A stretch of DNA of 64,000 nucleotides from Pseudomonadota bacterium (lineage in GTDB: Archaea; Thermoplasmatota; SW-10-69-26; JACQPN01; JAJPHT01): positions 152,826 to 216,825 of the forward strand of contig JAJPHT010000030.1 in the NCBI GenBank assembly GCA_021325135.1, given 5' to 3'. The notes under the pieces are model-generated. The model was not told where the DNA came from, searched no databases, and saw only the letters and a list, made by a program, of their open reading frames with translations. This document shows, piece by piece, positions 17,465 through 26,723 of this stretch. The translations under genes were made by a program, and so were the position numbers. The first letter of the stretch is position 1. The number at the start of each line of letters is the position of its first letter.

Positions 17465-17520
17465 CGGGTGGGTCCGGGTGGCGCCAGGCGTGCACGCCTG
17501 GCGCCACCCGGACCCACCCG
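17465..17520. repeat. 56-base perfect palindrome
   Basis: Every base from 17465 to 17520 pairs with its partner around the centre TGCA at 17491-17494; the arms begin CGGGTGGGTCCGGGTGGCGC. Such a structure would extrude as a 28-pair hairpin or cruciform. It lies in the 373-base gap between lrp and the SDR gene, which otherwise holds only promoter signals. Confidence 0.9.
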
Positions 17521-17719
17521 CCGCCGTGCGGCGTGACGATCCGTCGCCCCCGCGACCCGAACCTCCAAGCCCCCGTCGCGCGGCTCCTTCGGGCATGCTG
17601 CACGGCTCGCCCCCCTTCGAGCGCCCGGCCGCCGACCGTCTGCCTCCCGAGACGAGGCGGGCGCTGCAGCTGGAGCGCGTGACCACGCCCATTATGCGGG
17701 AGGGGCGCGTCGATCGGGC

Positions 17720-18571
17720 GTGGACCTTCCGCGGATGGATGGCAAGGTCGTTCTGGTCACGGGCGCGAGCAGCGGCATCGGCCTGGAGACCGCGCGGGGG
17801 CTCGCGCGGCTCGGGGCCTCGGTCGTGATGGCGGTGCGCGACGTCCGCAAGGGGGAGGCGGCCGCGGCGGAGATCCGTCGCGGGCTGCCGGACGCGCGGC
17901 TGGAGGTGATGCGCGTGGACCTGGCGGACCTGGACGACGTGCGCCGCTTCGCTCGGGAGTTCGCGGCGGGCCACGGCCGGCTTGACGTGCTGGTGAACAA
18001 CGCGGGCTTCCACGTGGCCGGCTTCGAGCGGACGAAGCAGGGCTTCGAGAGCACGTTCGGCGTGAACCACCTGGGCCACTTCGTCCTGACGCGGGAGCTT
18101 CTTCCTCTTCTGGAGCGCAGCGCGCCCAGCCGCGTCGTGACGGTGGCCTCGGAGGCGCACCGCGGCGCGCGCGTCGACTGGGACGACCTTCAGCTGGAGC
18201 GACGCTGGAGCGGCATGCGGGCCTACGCGAACAGCAAGCTGCTCAACGTGTGGTTCGCGCGCGAGCTGACGCGGCGCCTGGCGGGCACGGGCGTCACGAG
18301 CAACGCGCTGCATCCGGGCAGCGTGCGCACGCAGTGGGGGCGCCGGCCCGAGTCGGGGCTCTTCCGCTGGGGCGTCAAGGTCGCGACGCCGTTTTTGATA
18401 TCGCCAGAGAAGGGGGCCGACACCTCGATCTGGCTCGCGGCGAGCCCCGAGGTGGCGGGCGTCACGGGACGCTACTTCCACCGGCGCCGCGAGGTGGAGC
18501 CCAGCGCGCTCGCGCGGGACGACGCGCAGGCGCGGCGGCTCTGGGACGTCAGCGAGGCGCTTGCGGGCTGA
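17720..18571 (+). CDS. Short-chain dehydrogenase/reductase, retinol-dehydrogenase-like
   Basis: A 283-residue NAD(P)-dependent oxidoreductase. It has the cofactor motif TGASSGIG, VNNAG, the YANSK active-site pair (tyrosine and lysine) and HPGSVRTQWG near the C-terminus, the pattern of the RDH11-13-like group acting on lipophilic alcohols. The GTG at 17720 matches leaderless transcription from the TATA-like ATTATG at 17691-17696; the ATG at 17735 is an alternative. Substrate is unknown. Confidence 0.85.
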   Translation: MDLPRMDGKVVLVTGASSGIGLETARGLARLGASVVMAVRDVRKGEAAAAEIRRGLPDARLEVMRVDLADLDDVRRFAREFAAGHGRLDVLVNNAGFHVAGFERTKQGFESTFGVNHLGHFVLTRELLPLLERSAPSRVVTVASEAHRGARVDWDDLQLERRWSGMRAYANSKLLNVWFARELTRRLAGTGVTSNALHPGSVRTQWGRRPESGLFRWGVKVATPFLISPEKGADTSIWLAASPEVAGVTGRYFHRRREVEPSALARDDAQARRLWDVSEALAG

Positions 18572-18577
18572 AGGCGC

Positions 18578-19309
18578 TCAGCGGCCCAGGCGATAGCGCA
18601 CGAGCGCCATGCCGATGCGCAGGCCGTCGCGGACGCTCCCGAGCTTGGTCTCCCCGGCGCGGCAGCCGTAGGTGATGGGAAGCTCCGTGATGCGCAGGCC
18701 CGCCACGACGCTGCGGGCGAAGAGCTCGGCCTCCACCTCGAAGTGCTTGCTCGTGAGGCCCAGGCCGCGCACGACGTCGCGGCGGAACGCCCACATGCCC
18801 GTGCAGACGTCGGTGCAGCGGCGGCGGAAGAGGACGCTCGCCAGGGCGGAGAGGCCGTGGTTGCCGACGCGGTTCACCGTCTTCATGGCGCCCGGCTCGA
18901 TGCGGCCCAGGAAGCGCGAGCCCATGACGACGTCGTATCCCTCGTCCAGCGTCGCGATGAAGGCCGGGATGGCGCGCGCGGGGTACGTCGCGTCGGCGTC
19001 GAGCATGACGACGTAATCTCCCTTCGCGATGTCGAGGGCCGTGCGCACGCCGCGCCCCTTGCCGGAGCCAAGCTGCTGGATGACGCGGGCGCCGTGCCCC
19101 TCGGCGACGTCGCGCGTGCGGTCGTGGCTGCGGCCGTCCGCCACGAGGATCTCCACGGGGTAGCCAAGCTCCAGGAGGCGCGGGATGGGCAGCGCGCTGA
19201 AGGTGGCCTCGATGCCGTCCTCCTCGTTCTTGGCGGGCAGGAGGATCGTGACGGAGGGGCGGCGCAGGGCGGCGGTCTGGCCCTTCTGCGCAAGCTGGGG
19301 GAACATCAT
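18578..19309 (-). CDS. Family 2 glycosyltransferase, dolichyl-phosphate sugar synthase-like
   Basis: A 243-residue GT-A enzyme: TILLPAKNEEDGIEATFSAL at the N-terminus, then GDYVVMLDADATYP holding the DxD metal site, and a C-terminal block with TKLGSVRDGLRIG typical of enzymes that load sugars onto polyprenyl phosphate. No membrane helices are present. Two consecutive ATGs (19309, 19306) open the gene 5 bases after the stop of the GT-C-like gene, so the pair probably supplies and uses lipid-linked sugar. Confidence 0.85.
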   Translation of the reverse strand: MMFPQLAQKGQTAALRRPSVTILLPAKNEEDGIEATFSALPIPRLLELGYPVEILVADGRSHDRTRDVAEGHGARVIQQLGSGKGRGVRTALDIAKGDYVVMLDADATYPARAIPAFIATLDEGYDVVMGSRFLGRIEPGAMKTVNRVGNHGLSALASVLFRRRCTDVCTGMWAFRRDVVRGLGLTSKHFEVEAELFARSVVAGLRITELPITYGCRAGETKLGSVRDGLRIGMALVRYRLGR

Positions 19310-19314
19310 GGCCT

Positions 19315-20994
19315 TCACCTCACCTGGTAGACGCGCCACTGGCCGGCCTGCGAGACGAGCCTCGCGCCCGAGAGCCACGACTCGTCGGCCTTGCCCTTCT
19401 GCGCGTCCTTGTCGGTGTACTTGTCGACGACGGCGTAGAGCGCGCCGTGCGACTCGGACATGGCCGCCGATCGCTGCGCCTCGTCGCGATAGCAATCGGG
19501 GCAGTAGCGCACCTGGTCGGGGTTGCCCGTCGCCTTCAGGAAGAGGCCGGGCTGCCACGAGTAGACGATGATGCGCGCGCCGGGGTCCTTGTCGACCATG
19601 GCGTTCGTGTCCTTGATGAGCGAGTATTCGGCGTTGGTGTAGAGGCGGTACCACGGGTAGGGGTGGGCGGGCGCGGCCTGCACGGCGCCCGCGACGAGGA
19701 GCACCGCCGCGATGGAGGCCACGGGGGCGATCCACGAGGCGCGGCGCGGGGCCCGCAGCGGGCGCCACGCGAGCAGCGCGCCCACGACGGTCGCGACGGC
19801 GGCGCCCGCGAGGAGCGCCACGCCCAGCGAGAGGTAGACCACCGTGCGCTGCGGCCAGAACGAGCTGTTGAACACGTTGAGGGCCGTGAGCGGGTAGGTG
19901 AACGCGCAGAGGCCCACGCCCAGGTCGCCCAGGGACGAGGGGGCGATGAACGCCACCGCGAGCCCCGCGAGGCCCAGGTCCAGCGCGACGCGGCCCAGCA
20001 TGTTGCGGTAGTTGACGCCGGGCTGCGGCGTGCGCGCGAGCAGCTGCACCGCGGCGAGCGCGACCGCGGCGCACGCGATGCCCAACGCGATGCGCGTGGG
20101 GCGCGAGAGGCGCACGCGGGCGAGGCCCGCCACGAGGAGGACGCCGGGCGCGGCGACGAGGCCCAGCACCACGACGAAGACCGGGAAGAGCAGGACGCCC
20201 GGCAGGCTCAGCGCGGAGAGGACGCGCAGCGGCCCCAGGTGGTCGAAGAACGACGCGAAGCCGCTGTCCGTGTGGTCCCAGCGCGACGCGATGGCGAAGG
20301 AGGCGCCCAGCACGACCATGATGGCGCCGGGCAGGAGGCGGCGCAGCGAGGGCTCGAAGGGCGCGCCCTCGCGCAGCACGCGGAGCGCCAGCCAGATGGC
20401 CGCGGGGACGAGCATGAGGGGCACGACCCACGGGTGCGCGAAGGCGAGGGCCGCCGTGAGCACGGCGAAGAGCGCGATGGCGCCCCCCTGCTGCGAGCGC
20501 GAGGCGCCGCTCTCCGTCGCCAGGACGAAGGCGAGCAGGTAGGCGGGGATCATCGCCATGTCCAGCGCGGTGGGGAAGTAGAGCTCCGTGCGGAAGATGT
20601 GCTCGGGCATGACCGCCACGAGCAGCGCCGCCACGAGGCCCGCCACGGGGCCGGAGAGCTTGTTGGCCAGCGCGAACGTGCCGACGATGGCCAGCGCGCC
20701 GAACGCGATGGGCGCGAACATGACCCACGTCTCCAGGGGCGTCCCGGAGTCCGCGGCGAGCACGCCGCCCAGCGCGTGGAGGCCGGGAGGATATCCGGTC
20801 CCTCCGAGCCACTGCGAGCCGCCGAACCAGCCGCGCGCCAGCGCCTCCTTGGTGAGGACGAGGTGCGTGTAGGGGTCCTCGGCGCCGATGACCGGCGTGG
20901 AGAGGGGGTCGTGGAGCCGGAGCGCGCACCCGAGCACGACGATGCCGAGCAGCAGGGCCGGGCCCGCGACGTCCATGACGCGGACGCGAGACAT
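19315..20994 (-). CDS. GT-C-fold membrane glycosyltransferase-like protein
   Basis: About 559 residues with 12 or more membrane helices and a C-terminal soluble domain of about 120 residues. The first outside loop has EDPYTHLVLTKEALARGW and GYPPGLH, the usual place of the acidic motif in GT-C enzymes, and MPEHIFRTELYFPTALD resembles the STT3/AglB family region. The WWDYG signature of oligosaccharyltransferase is absent, so I call it GT-C-like rather than AglB. It precedes and is probably co-transcribed with the family 2 transferase and is divergent from the flippase gene. The ATG at 20994 is chosen over a TTG at 21021. Confidence 0.7.
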   Translation of the reverse strand: MSRVRVMDVAGPALLLGIVVLGCALRLHDPLSTPVIGAEDPYTHLVLTKEALARGWFGGSQWLGGTGYPPGLHALGGVLAADSGTPLETWVMFAPIAFGALAIVGTFALANKLSGPVAGLVAALLVAVMPEHIFRTELYFPTALDMAMIPAYLLAFVLATESGASRSQQGGAIALFAVLTAALAFAHPWVVPLMLVPAAIWLALRVLREGAPFEPSLRRLLPGAIMVVLGASFAIASRWDHTDSGFASFFDHLGPLRVLSALSLPGVLLFPVFVVVLGLVAAPGVLLVAGLARVRLSRPTRIALGIACAAVALAAVQLLARTPQPGVNYRNMLGRVALDLGLAGLAVAFIAPSSLGDLGVGLCAFTYPLTALNVFNSSFWPQRTVVYLSLGVALLAGAAVATVVGALLAWRPLRAPRRASWIAPVASIAAVLLVAGAVQAAPAHPYPWYRLYTNAEYSLIKDTNAMVDKDPGARIIVYSWQPGLFLKATGNPDQVRYCPDCYRDEAQRSAAMSESHGALYAVVDKYTDKDAQKGKADESWLSGARLVSQAGQWRVYQVR

Positions 20995-21146
20995 TGCGGG
21001 ACGCTTCACGGAGCGGGCCAAGGCGGTTCAGGTACACTCTTCGAAACACGAGGCCCTCCGGAGCGCGCGCTGCCTGCCTGCACGCTCTCCCGGGCTTCGA
21101 TGCTCGTCAGGCAAACGTTTTCCCCGAAGAGGCCCAGGGGCGCCGC

Positions 21147-22439
21147 GTGGCCTCGCTGCGAGAGCACCTGCGCGACCCGCTCTACGCCAACGGCTATGCC
21201 CTGGTCGCCAACGCGGGCGCCTCCGCGCTCCTGGGCTTCCTCTTCTGGATCGTCGCCGCGCGCCGCTTCGCGCCCGAGAGCCTGGGCGTGGGCGCCGCCG
21301 TCGTGAGCGCCGCCACGCTCGCGGCCCTCGTGGGGAAGGCGGGCTTCGACGCCGCCATCATCCGCTACGGCCCGGGCCTGGGCCGCCGCGAATTGGAGCG
21401 TCTCCTCGCCCGCGCCGCGGCCGCGACGCTCCTCCTCACGGGCCTCGTGGCCCTCGTCGTGCTGGCCTTGGCGGTGGAGGGCGTCGAGACGCTGGACGCG
21501 CTGCGCGCGCCCGTCGCCGCGCTGGGCTTCGTGCTCCTCGCCGTGGGCACCGGCGCCGCGTGGGTGTTCGACGCCTACTTCGTGAGCGAGCAGGCGGGCG
21601 TCCTCGTCTTCGCGCGCAACCTCGCCTTCAACGGCCTCAAGCTCGCGGCGCCCTTCGTCGTCGCGGCGAGCCTGGGCGACGAGGCGGTGCCCGTGGCGTG
21701 GGGCCTGGGCCTGGCCGCCTCGCTGGCGTTCGCCTTCGCCGTCACGCTGCCGCGCCTCGCGCGCCACCCCGCGCAGGGGCTGCCCGCCGCGCCCGCGCGC
21801 GAGATGCTGGGCTACGCGGCGCGCAACTACGCGCTCAACCTCAGCGAGTTCCTGCCGGGCCTCGTCTTCCCCATCCTGGTCCTGGGCGCCATGGGCCCCG
21901 CGGAGAACGCGCGCTTCTACCTTGCCTGGACCGTCGCCACCGTGGCGTTCCTCGCGAGCAAGGCCATCACGCAGTCGAGCTTCGCCGCGCTGGTGCGCCC
22001 CGGCCCCGCGGGCCCCGCGCTGCGCAAGGCGTTCCTTCTCTCCCTCATCGTGCTGGGGCCCATGATGGTGGGCCTCTTCGCGCTGGGGGGGACGCTCCTG
22101 GGCGTCTTCGGCGACCACTACGCGCAGGGCGCGGAGCTGCTGCGCATCCTCGCGATCTCCATCGCGCCGGTCGCCATCTCCAACGTCTACCTCTCCTACC
22201 TCAAGGCGCGCCGGCCCGCGCTGGAGCTGACACTCCTGCCCGCGATCACCATGGCCGCGCTCCTTGCGCTGACGCCCTTCGCCCTGGTCCGCCTGGGCAT
22301 CCTGGGCGTCGGCTTCGTGTGGCTCGGCGTGCAATCGCTCGCGGGCCTCTACTCCGCCGTCCGCCTTGTCGCCATCCTGAGGAGGTCCTCCGTTGACGAA
22401 CCCCGAACCGCTCTCCGTGGTCATCCTCACGAAGGATGA
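21147..22439 (+). CDS. Polysaccharide flippase, MOP superfamily (Wzx-like)
   Basis: About 430 residues with 12-14 membrane helices, starting with the typical amphipathic entry REHLRDPLYANGYALVANAG and continuing with paired hydrophobic helices. Family members move lipid-linked sugar units across the membrane. The GTG at 21147 gives a family-like N-terminus; the long upstream extension is arginine-rich and unlikely. The last 47 bases overlap the next glycosyltransferase, so the genes are translationally coupled in one glycan operon. Confidence 0.85.
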   Translation: MASLREHLRDPLYANGYALVANAGASALLGFLFWIVAARRFAPESLGVGAAVVSAATLAALVGKAGFDAAIIRYGPGLGRRELERLLARAAAATLLLTGLVALVVLALAVEGVETLDALRAPVAALGFVLLAVGTGAAWVFDAYFVSEQAGVLVFARNLAFNGLKLAAPFVVAASLGDEAVPVAWGLGLAASLAFAFAVTLPRLARHPAQGLPAAPAREMLGYAARNYALNLSEFLPGLVFPILVLGAMGPAENARFYLAWTVATVAFLASKAITQSSFAALVRPGPAGPALRKAFLLSLIVLGPMMVGLFALGGTLLGVFGDHYAQGAELLRILAISIAPVAISNVYLSYLKARRPALELTLLPAITMAALLALTPFALVRLGILGVGFVWLGVQSLAGLYSAVRLVAILRRSSVDEPRTALRGHPHEG

Positions 22440-23337
22440 GGCAGTGAATTTGCCCGAATGCCTCGACGCCACGCTCGCGCAGATGCGCGGCGAGGACGAG
22501 GCGATCGTGGTGGACTCGGCCAGCCGCGACGCCACCGTCCCCCTGGCCGAGGGCTATGCGCAGCGCGAGCCCGGCCGCGTCCGCGTGAAGGCCTATCCGG
22601 TCAACGTCAGCTTCGGCGCCGCGCGCAACGCCGGCATCGAGATGGCGCGCCACGACCTCATCGTGTTCGTGAGCGCCGACGCCGTCCCCGAGCCGGGCTG
22701 GCTCGACGCCATCCGCCGCGCGGCGGGGAACGCGGACATCGTGTACGGCCGCCAGCGCCACGCGCCCCCCACCGACAACGCGGCCACCGTCTCGCGCGGC
22801 CTGCGCTATCGCCACTTCGAGGTCGCAAGCGACGGCCTTCCCGAGCGCTACGCCTCCAACGTGAACGCGGCCTACCGGCGCTTCGCCTTCGACACGCTGA
22901 GCTTCGACGAGCACGCGCAGGGCGCGGAGGACGTGGCCTTCGCCAAGGAGGCGCGCCTCGCGGGCCTGCGCATCGCCTACGCGCCCGACGCCGTCGTCCG
23001 CCACAAGGACGTCGCCTCGTGGAAGGGCGAGTGGCGCAAGCACCAGCGCGAGGGCGCGGCCTACGCGCAGCTCCACCGCCTGCTGGGGGCGCCCAAGGGG
23101 CACCTCGCCTGGGCGGTCGCCGTGGCCGGCATGGGGCTCATCGCCGTCGTGAGCGGCAACCTGTGGGTCCTGGGCGGCACGCTCCTCGTCTTCTTCGCGC
23201 CGACGCTGCGCCGCCTCGCCAGCCCCGTCGCGCGCAAATACAAGCCGCTCCCCCTGCTCAAGGGCGCCGCGGCCTCCCCCCTCTTCGACCTCGCCTTCGT
23301 CAGCGCGTACCTCAAGCGGAGGATCGTCCATGCCTGA
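22393..23337 (+). CDS. Family 2 glycosyltransferase with C-terminal membrane segment
   Basis: A 314-residue enzyme starting at TTG 22393 behind a strong GGAGG site inside the flippase gene. SVVILTKDEAVNLPECLDAT opens the GT-A fold, IVFVSADAVPEPGWLD contains the acidic metal region, and GAEDVAFAKEARLAG resembles the ED-containing acceptor motif. Residues about 240-290 carry one or two hydrophobic helices. It probably adds a sugar during surface-glycan assembly; donor and acceptor are unknown. Confidence 0.85.
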   Translation: MTNPEPLSVVILTKDEAVNLPECLDATLAQMRGEDEAIVVDSASRDATVPLAEGYAQREPGRVRVKAYPVNVSFGAARNAGIEMARHDLIVFVSADAVPEPGWLDAIRRAAGNADIVYGRQRHAPPTDNAATVSRGLRYRHFEVASDGLPERYASNVNAAYRRFAFDTLSFDEHAQGAEDVAFAKEARLAGLRIAYAPDAVVRHKDVASWKGEWRKHQREGAAYAQLHRLLGAPKGHLAWAVAVAGMGLIAVVSGNLWVLGGTLLVFFAPTLRRLASPVARKYKPLPLLKGAAASPLFDLAFVSAYLKRRIVHA

Positions 23338-24676
23338 AGCCCCCAAGCCCCGAGAGACCACCTTCCTCCTCATCCTCGACGCCTGCCGCCGCGACTACCT
23401 GACGCCGGAGAACGCGCCCTTCCTGCACGGCCTCATGGAGCGCGGCCTCACCGCCAGCATCGAGAGCCCTCCGGGCTTCACGCAGCGCACGACCATGTTC
23501 ACCGGGACGTATCCCGACACCAGCAACGCGTTCAGCGCGTTCGGGTACGACCCCGAGAACTCGCCCTTCAAGTGGGTGGGGAAGCTCGGCCCGGTCGCGC
23601 GCGCCTACCAGCCGCGCAAGGTGATGTACCCCATGCGCATGGCGGTGAAGCGCATCAGCCGCTGGGCCAGCGGCCAGTACCACACCGACCCCGCGTGGAT
23701 CCCCGGTCCCTACCTGCCCGCGTTCAGCGTCGTGGAGGACCACAAGCCCATCTTCGAGGAGAACGCGATGCCGCTCACGGGCATCTTCGACCTCCTGCGC
23801 GCGCAGGGCCGGACGTTCAAGTACCTCGCGCACCCCATCAGCGGGAACGACGACGAGATCCACAAGATGGTCCTCGACACGTTCCGGCAGCGCGAGGACC
23901 ACGCCTTCGTCTTCGCGCAGTTCAGCAACCTCGACGAGGGCGCGCACCACAAGGGGCCCCTGGTCCCCGAGGGTTTCGTGCCCGCCAAGACGCAGACCGA
24001 CGCGGACCGCGCCTTCATGGCCAAGGAGATCCGCGAGATCGACCGCAAGTGCCGCGAGATCCACCAGACGCTCGCGGAGAACTACCAGACGTTCCACTTC
24101 CTGGCCATCGGCGACCACGGCATGGCGCCCGTCATGGAGAAGGTGAACGTGCTGAAGATGGTCGAGTCGCTCCCCCTCAAGGCGGGGCGGGACTACACGC
24201 TGTTCCTCAACAGCACCATCGCCAACGCGTGGTTCCACACCGAGAAGGCCGAGCGCGAGATCCGCGCCCTCTTCACCGACAAGCCCTACGGGCGCATCAT
24301 CGAGGCCGAGGAGCGCCGGCAGCGCCGCATCCCGCTGGACCGCCGCTACGGCGACCTCCTCTTTGCCGCGGACCCGGGCGTCCTCTTCTGGCCTGACTAC
24401 TTCCACGTCGTCGAGCACGACATCAAGGGGATGCACGGCTACCTGGAGAAGGGCATCCACGGCGACGAGCCGCCCCGCGCGGGCCAGGAGACGTGGGGCG
24501 CCGAGACGACGGGCGTTCTCTGCATGGACTCGCCCCTCGCCCGCGAGCGCAAGGACCTCGGCCTGCGCAACCTCGTCGACGTGTTCCCGACGCTCTGCGC
24601 GCTCGCGGGCGTGGACGTGCCCGGCCACAACGAGGGGCGCTCCTTCCTGGAGGGGCCCGGCCTCGCGCTCGCGTGA
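23330..24676 (+). CDS. Alkaline-phosphatase-superfamily phosphodiesterase/sulfatase-like protein
   Basis: A 448-residue protein with LILDACRRDYL (first metal aspartate), a threonine-rich nucleophile region FTQRTTMFTGTYP, and the distal metal motif IGDHGM, followed by further histidines (VVEHDIKGMHGYLEKG). This pattern matches type I phosphodiesterase/nucleotide pyrophosphatases and related transferases. There is no signal peptide, so it probably works inside the cell, perhaps on nucleotide sugars or a glycan phosphodiester. It overlaps the preceding transferase by 8 bases. Confidence 0.8.
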   Translation: MPEAPKPRETTFLLILDACRRDYLTPENAPFLHGLMERGLTASIESPPGFTQRTTMFTGTYPDTSNAFSAFGYDPENSPFKWVGKLGPVARAYQPRKVMYPMRMAVKRISRWASGQYHTDPAWIPGPYLPAFSVVEDHKPIFEENAMPLTGIFDLLRAQGRTFKYLAHPISGNDDEIHKMVLDTFRQREDHAFVFAQFSNLDEGAHHKGPLVPEGFVPAKTQTDADRAFMAKEIREIDRKCREIHQTLAENYQTFHFLAIGDHGMAPVMEKVNVLKMVESLPLKAGRDYTLFLNSTIANAWFHTEKAEREIRALFTDKPYGRIIEAEERRQRRIPLDRRYGDLLFAADPGVLFWPDYFHVVEHDIKGMHGYLEKGIHGDEPPRAGQETWGAETTGVLCMDSPLARERKDLGLRNLVDVFPTLCALAGVDVPGHNEGRSFLEGPGLALA

Positions 24677-24688
24677 GGTGCGGGCCGC

Positions 24689-25615
24689 ATGCTCGACTTC
24701 GCGTTCACCGAAGGCTCCGACCCCGCCGCCCGCGAGCGCGTGCGCCGCGACCTCGCGCGCATCGTGGACGCCTGCCGCGCCGCGGACGCGCGCCTTCACG
24801 CCCTCGTGCTCACCGGGGGCTTCAGCCGCGGCGAGGGCACCGTGCGCGACGGCGCTCCTGTCAACGACTACGACCTCGTCGCGGTCCGCGCGGCCCCCGG
24901 GGGGCGGGCGCGATATCAGCACGTCTCGGCCGTCCTGACGCAGGACCTTGGCATCGAGGTGGACCTCATGCCCGTCTGGAGCGCGCGCCTGCCCCGCGTC
25001 GGCCGCAAGCTCTTCTGGCTGGACCTGCGCCTGGGCGGCCGCGTGCTCCACGGCGACGAGGGCGTGCTGGGAAGGCTGCCGCGCTTCGACGCGCGCGACC
25101 TCGACCCCCGCGAGCCCGCGCGCCTCCTGGGGAACCGCGCCGCGGGGCTGCTCCTGGCCCTTCCGGAGCCCGGCCAGCCCACCGACGAGCGCCAGGTCGC
25201 CCTCCAGAGCGCGAAGGCCGTGCTCGCGGCCATGGACGCTCGCCTCCTCCACGAGGGGCTCTACGCGGCGCGCCTGCGCGAGCGGCTGGACCTCGCCAAG
25301 GGGCACCCGGACCACGCCCTCTTCGCCCAGGCCGTGGACTGGAAGCTCGCCGACCGCGACCTGCCCGCCCCCTCGTGGGACGAGGCGCGGCGCGCGCTCC
25401 TGGAGGCCGTGCAGGCGACGCGCGCCGAGCGCCACGCGGACGGGTGGACGGAGCGCGCCTTCCATCTCCTGTACGCCCGCCGGTTCCGCGCGAGCCCCAG
25501 CCGCGACGTGCGCCACGCGGCGTGGCAGCTCCTCCGCCGCGTCCACCTCTCGCAGGGGATCGAGCGCAGCGTCAAGGAGGAGTTCTTCGCGGCGCGCGCC
25601 CGGACGCTGCAATAG
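24689..25615 (+). CDS. Nucleotidyltransferase-fold protein of the glycan operon
   Basis: A 308-residue protein with LVLTGGFSRGEGTVRDGAP followed by VNDYDLVAV, a nucleotidyltransferase-type G-S then D-x-D pattern, and a third acidic site at LGIEVDLMPV. The C-terminal half is helical. It follows the phosphodiesterase gene by 12 bases and ends in a 44-base overlap with the convergent glycosyltransferase. It may activate or modify a glycan precursor by nucleotidyl transfer; no exact family is recognised. Confidence 0.65.
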   Translation: MLDFAFTEGSDPAARERVRRDLARIVDACRAADARLHALVLTGGFSRGEGTVRDGAPVNDYDLVAVRAAPGGRARYQHVSAVLTQDLGIEVDLMPVWSARLPRVGRKLFWLDLRLGGRVLHGDEGVLGRLPRFDARDLDPREPARLLGNRAAGLLLALPEPGQPTDERQVALQSAKAVLAAMDARLLHEGLYAARLRERLDLAKGHPDHALFAQAVDWKLADRDLPAPSWDEARRALLEAVQATRAERHADGWTERAFHLLYARRFRASPSRDVRHAAWQLLRRVHLSQGIERSVKEEFFAARARTLQ

Positions 25616-26723
25616 CCTCCGCGAGCACGCGCTCGGTGCGCTTCGCCAGGTCGTCCCAGCGGTGCTCCGCCAGCACGCGCGCCCTTCCGCGCTGCCCCAT
25701 GGCCGCGCCCATCTTGGGGTCCTCCAGCACGCGCCGGATCGCCTCCTCCAGCGCGGCCGCGTCGCCGGGCGGGGCCAGGAGGCCGTTGTCGCCGTGGCGG
25801 ACGAAGGTGGGGATGCCCCCCATGCGGGAGCCCACCACGGGGCGGCCGCACGCGTTGGCCTCGGCGAGCACCATGCCGAAGCTCTCGGCGTCGCTGAGGC
25901 TGGGCAGCACGACGACGTCGGCGCGCTGGTACTCGCGGGGGAGGTCGTCCTCCTTCACGCGCCCCGCGAAGGAGACGCGCTCCTGGAGGCCCTGCGCCCG
26001 GGCGCGCCACTGGTAGCGGTCCACGAGGTCGCCCTGCCCCACGACGCGCAGGCGCGCCTCCGGGAGGTCCCTCGCCAGGCGCGCGAACGCCTGGAAGAGC
26101 GTCTCGAACCCTTTCCACTCGTAGGCGCGGTCCACGGGGCCCACGTAGAGGATGCGCCCCGGAACGGGCGGGGGGCCCGGAGCGAAGCGCTCGGCGTCCA
26201 CGCCAGGCGGGACGATGGTGCAGGCGCGGTGGCCGAAGACGCGGTCCGCGACGTACTCCGACACCGCGATGCGCGCCGCGGCGCCCGAGAGGAGCGCGCG
26301 CTCGGGGCCCGCGCGATGCGCCCACGCGGCGAGGGCGAGGGGGCTCCCCTTGGGCGCGGCCAGGCGGCCCGCGTGGTACGTCACGACGTAGGGCACGCGC
26401 GCCTGGCGCGCCGCCAGGGCGGCCAATTCCGCGGCGCCCGGGACCGGCGTGTGGACGACGACGACGTGGGGCCGCGTCTCGCGCAGGAGCCGGCGCGCCT
26501 CGGAATGATATCTCAGGGAGAGGGGCGTGTTGGAGAGTCGCGCCCGGGGCAGGACGCCCACCTGGCGGGCGCCGCCCTCGACGCGCTCGAAGCGGGCCGT
26601 CGCGTGGCCGATCTCGGCGACCTCGTGCCCCGCGGCGGCGAGGTGGGCCGAGATGGAGCGCGCGTACCGCTCCAGGCCGCCCCCCTGGGGGAAGAGGTAG
26701 GGCGTGGCGACGAGGAGCCTCAC
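25572..26723 (-). CDS. Family 4 glycosyltransferase
   Basis: A 383-residue GT-B enzyme. The N-terminal domain opens LVATPYLFPQGGGLERYARS, and the C-terminal domain has VPPGVDAERFAPG, the donor-site block VVLPSLSDAESFGMVLAEA with the EX7E-type acidic pair, and GRPVVGSRMGGIPTFV. It probably transfers a sugar from a nucleotide donor to a growing glycan. The GTG start at 26723 overlaps the stop of the adjacent GT4 gene (GTGA), giving a two-gene operon. Confidence 0.9.
   Translation of the reverse strand: MRLLVATPYLFPQGGGLERYARSISAHLAAAGHEVAEIGHATARFERVEGGARQVGVLPRARLSNTPLSLRYHSEARRLLRETRPHVVVVHTPVPGAAELAALAARQARVPYVVTYHAGRLAAPKGSPLALAAWAHRAGPERALLSGAAARIAVSEYVADRVFGHRACTIVPPGVDAERFAPGPPPVPGRILYVGPVDRAYEWKGFETLFQAFARLARDLPEARLRVVGQGDLVDRYQWRARAQGLQERVSFAGRVKEDDLPREYQRADVVVLPSLSDAESFGMVLAEANACGRPVVGSRMGGIPTFVRHGDNGLLAPPGDAAALEEAIRRVLEDPKMGAAMGQRGRARVLAEHRWDDLAKRTERVLAEAIAASGRAPRRTPP

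Noticed and set aside
18578..21049. 823-codon frame spanning the GT-C-like and GT2 genes as one protein
   Set aside because: Only the last 243 residues are protein-like; the rest is the shadow of the GT-C-like gene, whose stop lies 5 bases before the GT2 ATG.
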